Positions 46,123 to 58,820 of a stretch of DNA of 64,000 bases are shown here, one piece after another. The translations under genes were made by a program, and so were the position numbers. Source of the DNA: Apostichopus japonicus (Eukaryota; Echinodermata; Holothuroidea; Aspidochirotida; Stichopodidae); the NCBI RefSeq assembly GCF_037975245.1, contig NC_092568.1, forward strand, positions 15,029,501 to 15,093,500. Reading direction: 5' to 3'. Under the pieces are notes generated by a model. It made no database searches, was not told the origin of the DNA, and saw nothing but the letters and a program-made list of their open reading frames with translations. Positions within the stretch are counted from its first letter, which is position 1; each line of letters starts with the position of its first letter.

Positions 46123-48150
46123 GTTCCAATGCAAACTGCTAAGAGATCGATCCAAGAGTTTCAGTCTCACAGTGATAGTGGCCGCTCAGAAGCCAGTAAA
46201 AGTGGAAGTGTTTGCGCTGGTAAGTTGTAATTTTTGTTGATCAAGCAAATGTGGCATAGCTCTGTGAGGATCTATCATGGTTGAAAATTGCTGACAAATT
46301 AAAACAGTACAACTACAACAACTGCTGTTTATTGAAGTAAAGGCTAAGTGAAAGTTATGGACATTTAAAAGAGCAAAGAAGATGCGAATTTAGTTTCACT
46401 TAGAAGTTATGTAAAATCAAAAATTGTTAGCACTTGACGAGAAACCTTGCCAGAGATTGCAGCAGTTATTGTTAGAGGATGAATTTATTCTGTTGGGATG
46501 TGAAGGGGATAACGAAATGTTTTTAAAGGGTATACACTAGATTTATTAAACTAGAGAGGCCAGCGACTTTAGATATGCCAGTCATAAAAAAGGAACTGAT
46601 TGCAGTAGCTACACATGAGACATGGGTGATACATAATTACCAAATACAGTCAATGTATGCGGTACAGGGAAATGAAACAATGTAACATAAATACATACAT
46701 TCGTTTATTTGCACCTAGCATATTCTTTAATGAAAGGCTACTGTATTAGAACTTAAGCCAGGTTAGTTACACTGGAAACTAACTCTGTTGACCACAGTGT
46801 TCCCTCCCTTTAGTCCCATTCAGTTGAGTCATGCATTGGTTACACAAGTGGCCGTCAGCAACAGGCCACACACACACGCACACAGTGGGATTGCTACTCA
46901 TTTCTTTCCTTTTTTATCTTGTAGCTCAAGTGGAACAAGACAGATATCACGTTGATACTGAACAACATATTACCTGCACTTTTGACAAGAATAGTTCGGA
47001 TGATGAAGGTAGTGTTGATGAAACAGGTTATGATGAAGGCATTGATAGCAGTGGTAGATGGAGCGACACTAATGAAGACTTAGAAAGCGGAAGTTTAGCG
47101 TATGAATTTAGTGATGGAAATTTTGACAGAGGTAATGACCTGAACAGTGGAAATGCTACTAAACAGTCATCAGAACCTCTGTATGCAAATGCCTCTTAGA
47201 GCAGGTGCTTTCCTTATAATGTATGTGTGCATGGCACTCTCTGCATCTCACATCTTCATTGAAAATTTATTACTTGTGATTGGCTTTCTGCTACCTTGTG
47301 GACATAAACTTCCAAGTTCATACCATAAGATTTTGCAACTATTTGCTGATTCTGATGCACGATTAATGATACATCAATTTTGTGATCATTGCCAGACCTA
47401 TTCAGGAAAGAAGGATAAAATTGTTGCTCAGGAATGTCCTATTCATAACAACTCATTAGATTTATACACCAAAAAGCAGCTGTGGCATTTTAATAAAGAA
47501 TCACTAAGACATAACTCTTAAAAGTTTTATGGAAGTTGACAGGCTGTATGAACGTTTTAGCTACCCTGAAGAACGTGCAAAAGAAAATGGTGAAGCCATT
47601 TATGAAGATGTCTATGATGGAACAGAATATGAGAAAATTGAACGGCATCAGTTTGACTTGTGGAATTGCGATGGCTTATCAAGTTTCAAATCATCATCTT
47701 TCCAACTGTGGCATATTCAGTGCATTATACTGGAACTATCTCCACTTTTATGAAATAAAGTTTCCTTTGTCAGTGGTCTGCATGTATGGTTACAAAAAAA
47801 CAATCATGGAATTTTTTTGAAGCCTTTTGTTGAATGTTGCACTAAAATTCTCAACGAAGGCTTTCTTTGGAATCACCCAGAATCTAGTGCAAATGTTGTC
47901 TTCCATGTTTACACAATTGTTTGTAGTTGTGATGCAGTTACAAGATGTTCACCTCAGAATATGTTACAGTTTAATGGTTTCTAGGGTTGCGGACTATGTG
48001 AACAGAAAGCAGAGTCACTATAAAGGGTAATGGGACAGTACGGGTTTATTCATTATTCAACCCACCCGCAAAAATGAGAAGTGACTAAGATATAGCCCGT
48101 CAAGCACAAATTGCTTTCAAAGGGCCGGAAAAAGTAGTTAAGTGTACCAG
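46123..48150 (+). pseudogene. tnp2-type (CACTA/EnSpm-like) transposase pseudogene
   Basis: Exon 46123-46219 (AG/GTAAGT) joins in phase to an exon from 46925 (CTTGTAG). The N-terminus is acidic/Ser-rich. After a frameshift near 47190 it reads LLLVIGFLLPCGHKLPSSYHK and FCDHCQTYSGKK...CPIHN. From 47530 it reads YERFSYPEERAKENGEAIYEDVYDGTEYEK and WNCDGLSSFKSSSFQLWHIQ. Later frames give LNEGFLWNHPES, SPQNMLQFNGF, GCGLCEQK, then GNGTVRVYSLFNPP and IAFKGPEKVVKC up to about 48143. The order and motifs match the tnp2 family of CACTA-type transposases (recalled). Several stops and shifts make it non-functional. It lies next to the Gypsy element, which may have inserted into it. Confidence 0.75.
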
Positions 48151-48280
48151 TGACATCAACAAAGTCTCCTCTCCATACGGTCCCTGAACGAGATCACCAG
48201 AATACCACGGTCGTTGGACACACGAAAGTACTGGAAAGCCTCAGAGTACAGAAACTAGTTGTTATGGTATTATTTACCAG

Positions 48281-48606
48281 TGTTACAAGGTATATTATCT
48301 ACACCATACCTGCAGCATTTCATGGTGCTTTCTGTATCTGTTTCAAAAAAAAACATTGGAAATTATTATTCTTTCCGTAGGTGCCCGAAAAATTCATGGG
48401 AAACGTAATCGAGAACGAGTATACGAGTATACGAGTATACTGGGAAACGCGATGAGCTTCCTTTGATCTAAAGAGAAAGGGTTAAAGGTCCGGAGCCTGC
48501 AACGGGGAAATCAAAATAAGAATAGTGCATAGCCCGAGCTCAATAAAAAACGTAACAAATTAACAGAACAAAATCTGCTAGACTTACAGGTCAAATTTCT
48601 GTAACA
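48281..48606 (-). mobile_element. Candidate 3' LTR of the Gypsy element
   Basis: On the plus strand it begins TGTTACAA and ends CTGTAACA, so the ends are TG...CA with 7-bp inverted termini. Directly beside it is the purine-rich tract GGAGGGGGTAG (minus strand). It contains three copies of CGAGTATA near 48417-48440. A longer LTR ending at 47962 was rejected because 47962-48143 still reads as tnp2. Confidence 0.55.
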
Positions 48607-48620
48607 CTACCCCCTCCTGA
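48607..48620 (-). promoter_or_regulatory. Polypurine tract
   Basis: The minus strand reads AGGAGGGGGTAG immediately before the TGTTACAG start of the candidate LTR, the expected plus-strand primer position. Confidence 0.6.
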
Positions 48621-48809
48621 ATAAGGAAATGCTTCCACGCATTTATGATATCAAAGATGAAAATAACAGGGCATCTGTATTCCTTGCATGCCTCCAACTC
48701 TCTTTCGGTCCACACAGAGGATTCCCTTTCCTTTGCCATAACTGCAAGCCTGTATACGAAAAAAGAAAATACATCAATGTGGCACCGCAATACAATGTAT
48801 CTAGCCAAC

Positions 48810-50396
48810 CTATAGGACTATCTGGTCTGTTCGAACACACTCACTAAGCATATCAGGCAATCTTCTTATACGATTCGATTGTCTAATTTGTCCTGACAGT
48901 GGCCTTACTACTGCTCGTTTACTTCTAAATACTTTTCGGTAAACTCTATCATGACACACTTGACTTTGTGCCTTTTTCTTTTTACTTGCTTCTGTGGATT
49001 TTATGACTTTCGGTGGAAGTAAACCAGTAGGTTTGGCTTTTGTGGACTTGTCTGCCGATTTTTCTGTAGCATCAGAATGATCCACACGTCTGTCTTTCGC
49101 CACTCCTGTAGACTTGTCATCTTAGAGTGATGCCTCTGTTTGGATTCCCGATTCTTTCTTTAGTAATTCTTCCTTATCTGTATGTTTCCTCGGCGGAATA
49201 AAAGCATTATCTTGGTAAGCTTTCAGCCTGTTTAAGTGCACGACAATTGACTTGGCCTTTTCGTTTCTCTTTATCATGTATGTCACATCGCTGAGTCAGT
49301 ATATCACCACGTATGGGCCTTCCCAGCATAGCTGTAACTTCGGACTCAGACCTCGCCGTCTTTTTGGTACATACAGCATCACTGTGTCTTCTTTCTTGAA
49401 TCCACCATCGTCGGTCTTCAGGTCGTAATGTTCTTGGACGTATACGTCTTTTTGTAAGTGTTCCTCGAGTCCTCAGTCGAATATTAAGTCAACTGACAGG
49501 TCTATCTCTCGACCCAACATCATTTCAGCAGGGGATATTCCGGTCGAGTCATGTACCGACGAACGCTTAGCCATCGTGATCAACGGATGACACTTATCCC
49601 AATTCCTCTGGTCTGCATCTACAACTTTACACAACATTTCTGCCACGTTTCTGTTGAACCTCGCTACCATTCCGTCACTCTGTGGGTGGTACGGTGTTGT
49701 CCGGGTTCTCTCTACCCGAGCAGCTTACACAGTTTGCGAAACAGTTGGGATTCGAAGTTGCTACCCTGGTCTGTGTAAATCTGTCTCGGGACGCCAGAGC
49801 GACTGACAAACTCCGAAACAAGTACGTCAGCAACCGATTCAGCAGTCTGATTCTTCAAAGGGTAAGCCTCTACCCACTTGGTAAAGTAATCCGCAACAAT
49901 CATGACATATTTGTTCCCTCTGCCGGTGATAGGTAGGGGTCCTAGGATATCTAATGCTATTCGTTCAAGAGGGGGCTCCGACTTGATACGACTGTAACTT
50001 GGTACGAGTTTTCCTTTTTGGCATTTTTCTTGAACAACATGCTTCACAGGCTTTGCACCGTCTCTCCACCGACCGACGCCACGTATGCCAATAGAACCTT
50101 TCTTGTACTCGACAGATAGTCCCTTTCACTCCAAGGTGTCCAGACGTGGGGTGATCGTGCAGCAAAGTAATGACATCGTTTTGAAAACTCCTTGGCACTA
50201 TCAACTGCCAAGTAACCTTGTCCCCCTCGATGATTTCCCATCTCCGGCAAAGAAGGCTGTTTTTTACTTCCAGTCGATGCCATTGTGCCCAGTATGCTTC
50301 AACCTCCTTTTTCTCTGGGGATACCTCTTCCCAGACTGGTCTTTTGTCTCTGCTTTCTTTCCATTCTAAGATTTTTCTAATCGTCTCATCTATCAC
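48810..50396 (-). pseudogene. Gypsy integrase region with GPY/F module and basic tail
   Basis: Frame 50396-49965 has the HHCC zinc finger (LLHDHPTSGHLG...CKACEAC). Frame 50047-49712 has the core Asp motifs ALDILGPLPI and YTDQGSNFES, overlapping the previous frame by a shift. Frame 49670-49473 begins GMVARFNRN, where the catalytic Glu of the usual VERFNR motif reads Ala. A GPY/F-type stretch (LQLCWEGPYVV) near 49310-49340 is cut by a stop just after. A Lys-rich tail follows at 49103-48810. Confidence 0.8.
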
Positions 50397-50426
50397 CTGC
50401 TCTGCTCGGATTGTCTCATACGTTCA

Positions 50427-51269
50427 CTACTGTAGCCAGGGACTGTCTTGATTTGTCGATGCAGTAACAGCAGCGACTACTTCCGGTGCTTCGGCTGCGC
50501 TGTCTTTTACCTCTAGTTCTCCATGACTGATTTCGGTTAATCTTGTCGTCCCTTCCTCCTTCTTCCATATTTTTGGTCGTAATTCTATCGGACCGCTTTG
50601 TTCGGTTTCTCCCACTTCTGCTCTTGTACAGTGCTGGCACTCCTCCGCGCATGATCGTCTGGAAAGTCCGTCAGCATTTCCATGGGAACGTCCAGGTCGA
50701 TGAGAAATCTCGAAGTTGTACGTCCCAAGTATCTCTAGCCATCTGGCAATCTTACCTTCCGAATGTTTGAAACTCGTAGGCTATTTCAGGGCTGAATGGT
50801 CTGTCCTTATCAGGAAATGGGTGCCATAAAGTTAATGATGAAAATGCTTTACCGACTGTATAACGGCAAGAAGCTCCTTCTTAGTGATGCAATATCGCTG
50901 TTTTTGTTTACTCATCGCTTTACTGAAATACGCAACCGGTCTTTCTACCCCATCTTGAAACTGTGAAAGAACGAAGCCTGTGGTGAAGTTACTCGCATCT
51001 GTGTCAAGGATAAAACATTTACCACTGCTCCTCGGATACGCCAACACCGAGGCCGTTGTTAGCTCTGTCTTGAGGTTGGAAAACGCCAACTCACAATCTT
51101 CATCCCAATCAAACTTTGCTTCTTTTTTTCCTGTCAGCTTGAATAGCGGGGAGGCAATTTCAACAAATCCACGAATGAACCTGCGGTAGTAGCCGCACAG
51201 GCTGACAAAGCCTCGGACGTCCGTTAGTTTTTGTGGTCTAGGCCACTCGGAAACTGCCTTGATTTTCAT
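50427..51269 (-). pseudogene. Gypsy RT thumb and RNase H
   Basis: Frame 51269-50832 has VRGFVSLCGYYRRFI, FDWDEDCELAFSNLK and the RNase H start FILDTDASNFTTGFVLSQ, then KELLAVIQSVKHFHH before a stop. The domain goes on in another frame to ISHRPGRSHGNADGLSRR near 50670. Confidence 0.8.
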
Positions 51270-51995
51270 TGGATCTGTGGCTACACCTTAACTGGAGACA
51301 ACGTGGCCCAAGTAGGTGACACTTCTTTGAAACAGTTGAAACTTGCTCGGAATCAACTTCAAACCAGCCCCCCTGAATCTGTCAAATACTGTCTTGAGTC
51401 TGTTTTTCGCCACTTCGAATGATGAGTCATATACAATGACATCACCTTAATAAACTAGACACGATTCCCAGTGCAGCCCTGATAACACGTGATTCATAAG
51501 CCTTTCGAATGTTGCAGGAGCGTTACAAAGGCCAAAAGGCATAACCCGGAATTGGTACAGGCCATTTCCTGTTATGAACGCAGTCTTCTGCCTATCCTCC
51601 TTTGCCATGCCCACTTGCCAATATCCTCTTGCTAAATCTAATGTACTGAACCATCTTGCACCGGTCATAGCATCCAGTGAATCGGCTTTTCCCGGGATCG
51701 GGTAACTATCCTTTTCTGTAAGTGCATTTACCTTTCGGTAATCTACACCTTCTCTTTTCTTTACGAGCACTATCGGGGATGTCCATGGACTTGCAGAAGG
51801 CTCAATAACACCCGTGTCTAGCATTTGTTTCAAAAGCTCTCTTTCTTCATCTCGCAATTGCACCGGGACACGTCTTGCTGACTGTTCAACTGGTCTCGCA
51901 CTACCTGTATCGATTTTGTGCTGCACAATTGTGGTGTATCCCAAGTCGTCAGATGATCGGGCAAACACATCCGCGTAGTCTTTTAGTAATTCCAC
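51270..51995 (-). pseudogene. Gypsy reverse transcriptase
   Basis: DTGVIEPSASPWTSPIVLVKK, DYRKVNALTEKDSYPIP, FSTLDLARGYWQV and FRVMPFGLCNAPATFERLM are all present, with the first catalytic Asp intact. The active-site box is destroyed: after the Tyr comes a TAA stop (51449-51447), then Gly-Asp instead of two Asp residues. The remaining palm to 51270 is in the same frame up to a further stop. Confidence 0.85.
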
Positions 51996-52175
51996 TAGGT
52001 CGGTCCTCTGTTCATCGGCCAGGGGTTCAGTCCTATCTCCAACGAATCTACTACATGTTTTACTACCATTCGTTTTCTGCTTGGTGCATTTTTCAATGGA
52101 ACATTCAACACTGATGCTTCCTCCAATATCGCCGCATTAGTACCGTCATAGACTTTTATCACCTCGGACGAAGAG

Positions 52176-52750
52176 TTAAACACCCTTACCGGAATCTTGC
52201 TGTTCTTCGGATCCACCAGACTTTTGACAACCAACAGTTTTATGTTTCTCAATAAACTTTTCAGCTGGTTCCACCAGAGCAGATTCCCAGTGCTGCACTT
52301 CTTCGGATTTTCTTCCAAGTATCATCGCCTCACTTTCAGGGGCGATCACCACTGTCTCATCAACCAAGACGACGCGGCAAAACGAAATCTCCGACGTAGC
52401 ACCATCATCAGTGCTCTTGTTCAACTTACTTATTCCGTCTGCTAATGTCATATCATACACTGCCCTCAACTGTGGTCGGCAGGGCGCGGGTATTGTTCTG
52501 AACACGCTGGGCCTGATAATGGATATGTTGGACCCAGTATCGACCAGAAAGGTTACTGGGGTGCCTTGCACATAACCTTTTACATATTTATACTGCCGGT
52601 CTTCGACCCTCAAGTCCGGTCCTCTCTTGTTTCCCTGGTCTTGTTTGGCTCTCATTTCTTCTTTATGCAGATCGGGGCAACTCCTCTTCAAGTGACCGAT
52701 CTTTGCACAGCCCCAGCATCTTGGAGGTGGTCTATCGAGCCTCGTTTTTC
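52176..52750 (-). pseudogene. Gypsy zinc knuckle and aspartic protease
   Basis: A CCHC zinc knuckle (CWGCAKIGHLKRSC) spans about 52719-52678. It is followed by the protease motif VTFLVDTGSNISIIRPSVF near 52560-52500, with the catalytic DTG intact. The frame runs to 52176, then shifts toward RT (52318-51995). Confidence 0.8.
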
Positions 52751-53910
52751 TCGTTCGTTATCCTTGCTTCTATCCTCTCCATACAGTTTTCCAAAGTCTT
52801 TGTCAGGGTTTCAATAAGAAGTTGAAATTGCTTCTTGAACTTATCGACGTCATTTTCACGTTCTGTCTGCATCACTACTCTGACTGTCGGTCTTCTAAGG
52901 TTTCCTTTCTTTATCTCAGCCAGGTGAAGGGCCTCTACCTATACTGTAACAATTACAGCATCCGAATGATTTTGAGAGCGTGACTAGTAAACTCCCCATT
53001 TAGTATCCGGGTCGCTCTATGAGTCGATGAAGTGTTCTTTAGCCAATGTATCGATCATGTCAAATGGAGCCTCCGGGTAAGCTCTTACCACTAAACGTTT
53101 AATTTATAGGGCTAATTCTGTTAAACTTTCTCTCGGCTCTCTGTTTCTGTTCTTTAGCATGGCTCGGAAAAGTTGGGTCTTGTTGGCGGGGCTGAATCGC
53201 CTGCCCGGGGCATCTGTACGCGCCTGGTAATTTCTTCTTCAATCACTGTCTAAGTCACTCAAAACTGCCCGCGCTTGACCTTTCTGGCTTGCTGCCAGGT
53301 AAAGTGCCTTTGTTTGTTCTTACCAGCTATTGAGCTCGCTAATTAACTCAAACTGTACCATATAATCGTACCAATTAGACGCGCCATCAAACTGTGGTGG
53401 TATAACGTTGGCTCGTCTGGGATGTTCTGCTGGATTCACCCTGTAGTGGTCCTGTCTGTGGAGAGAATTATCCCCGTGTAGTCTTTCTTGTGGCCTATAG
53501 CTGAACGGGTTCGACTGTGGTCTCCACTGTCTCTGACCCCTCCAACTGTTATTTCTAGCAGTTATTCTGGTGCGTCTGTGCAGCTCCCCCCAAGACTGTA
53601 ATCTGTTCTGTGGACCATGGTTACCTACTCCATATTTCGGTCCCTGTGGAGAAACACGAAACTGGTTAAACGTTGACCTACCCGCATATCTTTCTGTGGG
53701 CCCTGTTACGTCCACATGTTCCGCACCAGCAGGTATAAACTGCCGCGGGTCTGTTTTGTACGTTAGGAAGCCATCGTCTGCTTTAGGAGACATTCGGCCC
53801 GGAGGCGAATTTTTTTCCCAAACAGGTTTGCAATTACCGAGTTTTGAGCCAATCAGATTACTCGTGACGTCAGCATCAATAATGACCATCGCTTGGAAGT
53901 TCGAAGACAT
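52751..53910 (-). pseudogene. Gypsy gag, with premature stops
   Basis: ATG at 53910 starts a 196-codon frame with an Arg/Gln-rich middle, ending PPQFDGASNWYDYMVQFELI...NSW before a TAA at 53322-53320. Gag sequence goes on past it (ALYLAASQKGQARAVLSDL) but further stops follow near 53245 and beyond, so no full Gag can be made. Confidence 0.75.
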
Positions 53911-53940
53911 ATACTGAGTTACACATTGACACTTGATTGA

Positions 53941-56551
53941 GTCTAGTTAAGGGGTTTCCCTTCAAGCGCCCTAACTTTACTTTTATTGCTTGGATTACAT
54001 GTTGACATCACTTATGATGTATACGCTACATTCTATTTGGTTCGTGTTTACGTTATCCACGATTCGTGAGCCGTTCTATTGAAATCAGAATTCGTTCCGT
54101 GGAATGGGTAGGCCTACACTAAGAGCAACTTCACGACGCGAGTTCACGAGTCTTGAGTGAATATACGCAAAACAGTATAGTGTATAGATAGATAAACAAA
54201 TATACTAACGTTGGTTAGGTTCACTTCACTGACACGGTCGATCTAACATTGACGGATACTAACGGCTTATTCGTATTTTTTCAGATTCATGAAGTACCTT
54301 AACACATAAAAGAAAAACAAATGAAAATCATTACCAAGTAAAATGTCTAGAATCACCGAAACCAGTCATCAGGTAGAGCCAGGAAACACAATTACGGTTC
54401 CTTGATACACAAATATCACTTCTATTAAGATACGTATAGAGAGTACATACATGAGCAGTATTGCAGCAAACGATTGCAACTTAGCGCTTCTGCCTGCCAC
54501 GAACAATAATCCAATCCTTTTTACCAAGTAGCTTGAATAGCTGAACTCGGTGACCCCCTTTCTTAACAGGTTGGTGTTGATCTTATTGGTCTTTGCCAGT
54601 GACAGCTGAAAAGAGACTTTGCATAATAAAATTGTGTGACTTCTATTCAAAGTGGCCTGAGGCTAGGGAGATTCCTGAAAAGACTATAACATCAACTTTT
54701 AATTTCATTACTAATATGATGATGAGGTCAACATGTCTAAAACATTTAATAATTTTCTGCTGTTAGTGCCAACAATGAATGGTATCATATCTGTTATTTA
54801 TACCATGCAAATACCTGATAGTGCATGGTAGAATGGTCAACACTTTTGTTTTTGAGTATAGCTATTACCACATAGGTTTAAAGCATATAGAAAGGCCAAG
54901 GTCATGAAGGTAGGTGTAGGTGTAGTCCCCATTAACAAGTTTATCTGCAAGTAGTTTCTGTTCCATATAATTTCTTGCAAAGGTTCCACCTCTGGTTCTT
55001 AAGTGGTACATAGCCAGACAATTGTCTATATTTGTTTCACTGAACCAGACACAGTTTATTTGTTCAAACAAATGACGAGTAACTAATTAAGACCACATTC
55101 CACAGCTAGACATCACCTATTGTGTGTTCTTTTTCAAAAAAGTGTTGGACAGTTTTGATATTGCAACCACAGGAAACTTTCTGCTTTGAAAGTCTGAACT
55201 TTTTACTACTTGGCTGTTTTGACAGGAACTTCAACAAGATAAAAGTGATAATGTAGCAACTGAGTTTTGGTACCATTTCTCTGGTAGATCCCCTGTGGAA
55301 AATCGCTATATGTATTTGTGTGTGTATCGGTGGGGGATACTTTCTGAAACCTGGGGGAGGGTCTCATTTTCTTCTCCTCATGTAAAATGATGTATAATAG
55401 TACATTTACTAAAATGGTGAGCTCGCATTTTTTAGTGCATTTGGGTCATACAGATGGTGTTTTGAACCCCCATGGACCCTGATTCAGGACAATTAATATT
55501 CGATTGGCATTAAACAGTCAGACTATACACACATAAATCAATTGATCACCAAACGGTATCAAACTTCTGTAATATCCTAGCTTACTATAATTTGTCCACA
55601 CTAACAGTCTACACTCAACCAACATGCCTGGTGAATGTTAATTAGTTTTGTAGTGGAGCTTAAACATAAACCTTTCAAGATGATAATTTACGTTATGTAT
55701 GATTTACAGTGTGGCATTCACTACTCATAATATTTCTCTCAAGTTCTATTTTGCAGAGATTCGGTTGCACTGATATTATCATCTCTGACCACAAAGAGAG
55801 TGAGTAGGTATGAAGTTAACAGAAGATTCCAGAAGACATGTCTAGACGATTTTCTTTGCAGTTACCTTCATACCGACAATAATCCTGTTTTCACTTTAAC
55901 ATATCATGAGAGAAAATACCGACGTCTGCTACACGTTTAAGCAAAGATAATCCATTGACTTTACACTGCCAGTCGTTTGATGGAAATCCATAAATTTGGC
56001 ATTTTGACGCGCTTTGACGCTCTAAATTCTGTATCACCTCATTAATTCATTAAATAATAAATGAGAGGACGTGTTTCTTGGTTCTGGAAATTGTGCTCAA
56101 GATAAGTTCTCATAGTAAAACATATTACCGAACATAGTCTGCTTCCTGTTGTAACTTTTTATTCGTGTCATGGAGTCCAACTGTATAAGTCTTCAGGACA
56201 AACCCGTTGTAAACATTAGAATCAGCCATTTTATTTGTAATTTACAAACAAGATTAAACTTATGGCGGTATCAAGATGCACATTAAAGCATAAATAATAC
56301 TACTGTTTAAAGTGTGGAAAGCGCGTGGAAAGCAGTTCAGGGGGAATTATATAAGGAAAATTCCGCATGGTTTTATTGAGGTCTTTATCAAACTCCTAAA
56401 AGGATATTCTTAATGAGGATTATGAGAGTTTCAGGTACATATTGTTGGAAAAAGAGCGATAGTAGTATCTCATTCTGAGTAAGTAACACTTCCCTGCTTG
56501 AAGGATGCTCTAGAAAGCATAAATTATCTTAAGTTGCCTCAGAGCTACAAA
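53941..56551. other. No confident gene
   Basis: Nothing like the Gypsy LTR is present. Minus 55071-54865 has an open frame ending ADKLVNGDYTYTYLHDLG that might be an exon but matches no family I know. Near 55757 a short peptide, RFGCTDIIISDHK, recalls an integrase core but is too short to call. Confidence 0.4.
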
Positions 56552-58820
56552 AGGAGAGTCATCATTCCAGTTAAATTTCCTCTTGAATTATCCCATGTTT
56601 TTTCACTTTGCCCTGGCTAATAAAGATTCAGAATATTATGTTTGTGACTATCATCTAATTTCATGTTTTGTTCTTTACTTCATCAAATTTATTTCAACAA
56701 AATTATCTCTACAAGAATGACCTATTTAAAGAGTGAGAAACATGATGAAATCAAAATCAAGCATATTGCAACCGGCTCTGTCCTGTTTGTGTTATTCTTT
56801 CCGTTCAAATGCCATTTATCTATTCTATACAAATGAATGTTTGCTCCCGCATAGCCATCACAATGGGATTGATGGGCAGTGGGGGGGGGGGGGGGCAGCG
56901 GCATGGCCCTTAAGAGAGGAAACCTTGACTAGACAGTTGAGTAAGAAAAATAAGGAAGCGTATACAAATAAACAATAAAGTGGTAATGAAGTCGAGAAAT
57001 ATGTGCCAGGCCCGTACGGAGAGGGTGGGTGCATTAATGATATTTAAAGTTCAGGGACGTGTCTTCCAGCTACCCCAGGGTTGTTAGTAGCAAACAAAAA
57101 TATTTTGGTGATCATCACAGACAGTGTCACGGACTTAACAAGACCACCCCCTCCCCTCCATGACACAAACTTACCATCCCAACTACCCTCCCTCCTTGCA
57201 CTCAAATTTTTGGTATAGGCTTGAGTGTTGTTTACAACATTGCCGATTTCGCTTAGGATATAATGAAGAAGAGGACCCTCTGTATCCGTCCTATATTTAG
57301 TTTTATGCACGTACGAAATTTCATGTTCGCTAGGCAACTCTCGCAGACCTTTACAGTATGCAGTTACCATAATTGCTCAATCATATCCACTGTGTGTTGA
57401 TGAAATACGGCTACAATGAAGTTTGAACTTCTTTAAGTTCGTAATTTTGTACCTATGCAATTATTTTTTGTTGTAGTTGTGGCCTGCCCTATCCCTTACC
57501 CGCCCGCGAATTTTGTTTTCCCCAGCGCGGTTAAGGCCACCATTTGCATACCTCGCTTCTCATTTGCTGGGGCTTTCAATTTTAATGCTGAATTGGGAAG
57601 TTCTTACTTACGGTTTGTACGCGTGTGTATGCACATGTACATATCCGTGCGCGTAGTGCATCGTGTTCGCATGTACGTACCGTACTGCATGAACTGGCGA
57701 CTGTCTTAAGAAAACAACAAAAACATTGGTTCGTTTACTTTTGAGTGGACTTGTTTGTGTACATGTAATAAGTTCGTTAAACAATACTGCGACCATGGAC
57801 TGTGAGTGTACACGTCTCATTGTAGATGACTGTCCTTCTTTGAAGGTAAGAATTACTTAAAGGGTTATGATCCAAATTATGATCCAAAAAAAAAATATTA
57901 TTTCTTGATTTTCAAAATTACGACCCTTTGACACGGTTAATTATTACCATTTGGCACGGTTTTCAGATAATATAATACGAAAGATATAGGCCTAGTATTT
58001 AGTCATATTAGTAGTACCACTGCCATTGTGGTTTATAGTTATTGAACAAAGGAATTGTCTTACGTTTATGTTATATGGTAATATATTGTATTATCTTCAA
58101 ACTGTTATGGTTGATTAAACATCTTTAAATTGACATCAACAGAGTTGTGCGATGCATGGGCGCAGATCAGTTTTGGATAATGTTCGGGACGCGTGTCTGT
58201 TCTCTGATACTATCTAAGCGGAGCGCGTCCATGGGTTCGCGCGTAGCGCACAAGATTTTTTGGGCAAATATATACCTCCAAGATCGCTGGAAATAAGACT
58301 TTCCAGACCCAATGATGCTCCCAAAACTCCTTAAGTTTATAGATCTCATGGCTTAGAAATTTAGTTTGGGGAAATACATGGGCGTCTGCAGAAAAAAAAA
58401 AAACAGGAGACAAATAATCCAAGTAGACTTTGTATACGATGGGTCTGGGGTCCTCTCTCAGAAAACAATTATAGGCTGCCGCAATGCGATTTCCGTCCTA
58501 TATTAACAACTGTGGATAAATATAATAAAATGAGAACTAGTGATCATTTAAGTTACATCGACTTATATGAATGCTGTTGCTGCATGCTCGTATATTCATC
58601 TTAGAAAGCTCATACGTCTCACAGTACGATGAAAAGTGTACTATAGTGTAGCATGTTGTAAGGCCCAGTTTATTCTTACTTCATAGACATATAATTAGAA
58701 AGATCCAAATACTTTCCTTCCAAAATGTTATCTTCTCAAAATATTTCCCCAAACTGACCAAAACTTCAGGTAATTCAACTGAAAGTGGAAACACCGCAGG
58801 ACGTGAAGCTAGCTCAAATT
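56552..58820. repeat. Large inverted repeat, left arm
   Basis: 2,269 bp whose reverse complement is 59658-62134. Coordinates of matching points sum to 118685 in the outer part and 118480 in the inner part. The offset comes from a right-arm segment of ~205 net extra bases. Other differences are few: a 12- versus 14-base A/T run, one base in a T run near 56600, and single substitutions. Open frames mirrored in both arms have no family motifs. Confidence 0.95.

Larger units (their letters stand above)
48281..53940 (-). mobile_element. Ty3/Gypsy LTR retrotransposon, decayed, 5' LTR not seen
   Basis: In minus-strand order: gag, zinc knuckle, protease, reverse transcriptase, RNase H, integrase with GPY/F module, a basic tail, a polypurine tract and a candidate 3' LTR. 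RT-RNaseH-IN order defines Ty3/Gypsy. The copy has stops in gag and pol, a destroyed RT active-site box and an altered integrase Glu. No sequence like the LTR was found beyond 53940. Confidence 0.85.

Noticed and set aside
47962-48606. 645-bp LTR with 8-bp inverted ends (TGTTACAG...CTGTAACA)
   Set aside because: 47962-48143 still encodes tnp2 motifs (QNMLQFNGF, GTVRVYSLF, KGPEKVVK) on the plus strand, so the LTR must start later; 48281 fits.
55741-55810. Integrase-like fragment RFGCTDIIISDHK
   Set aside because: About 14 residues only, quickly followed by stops; not enough to call an element.
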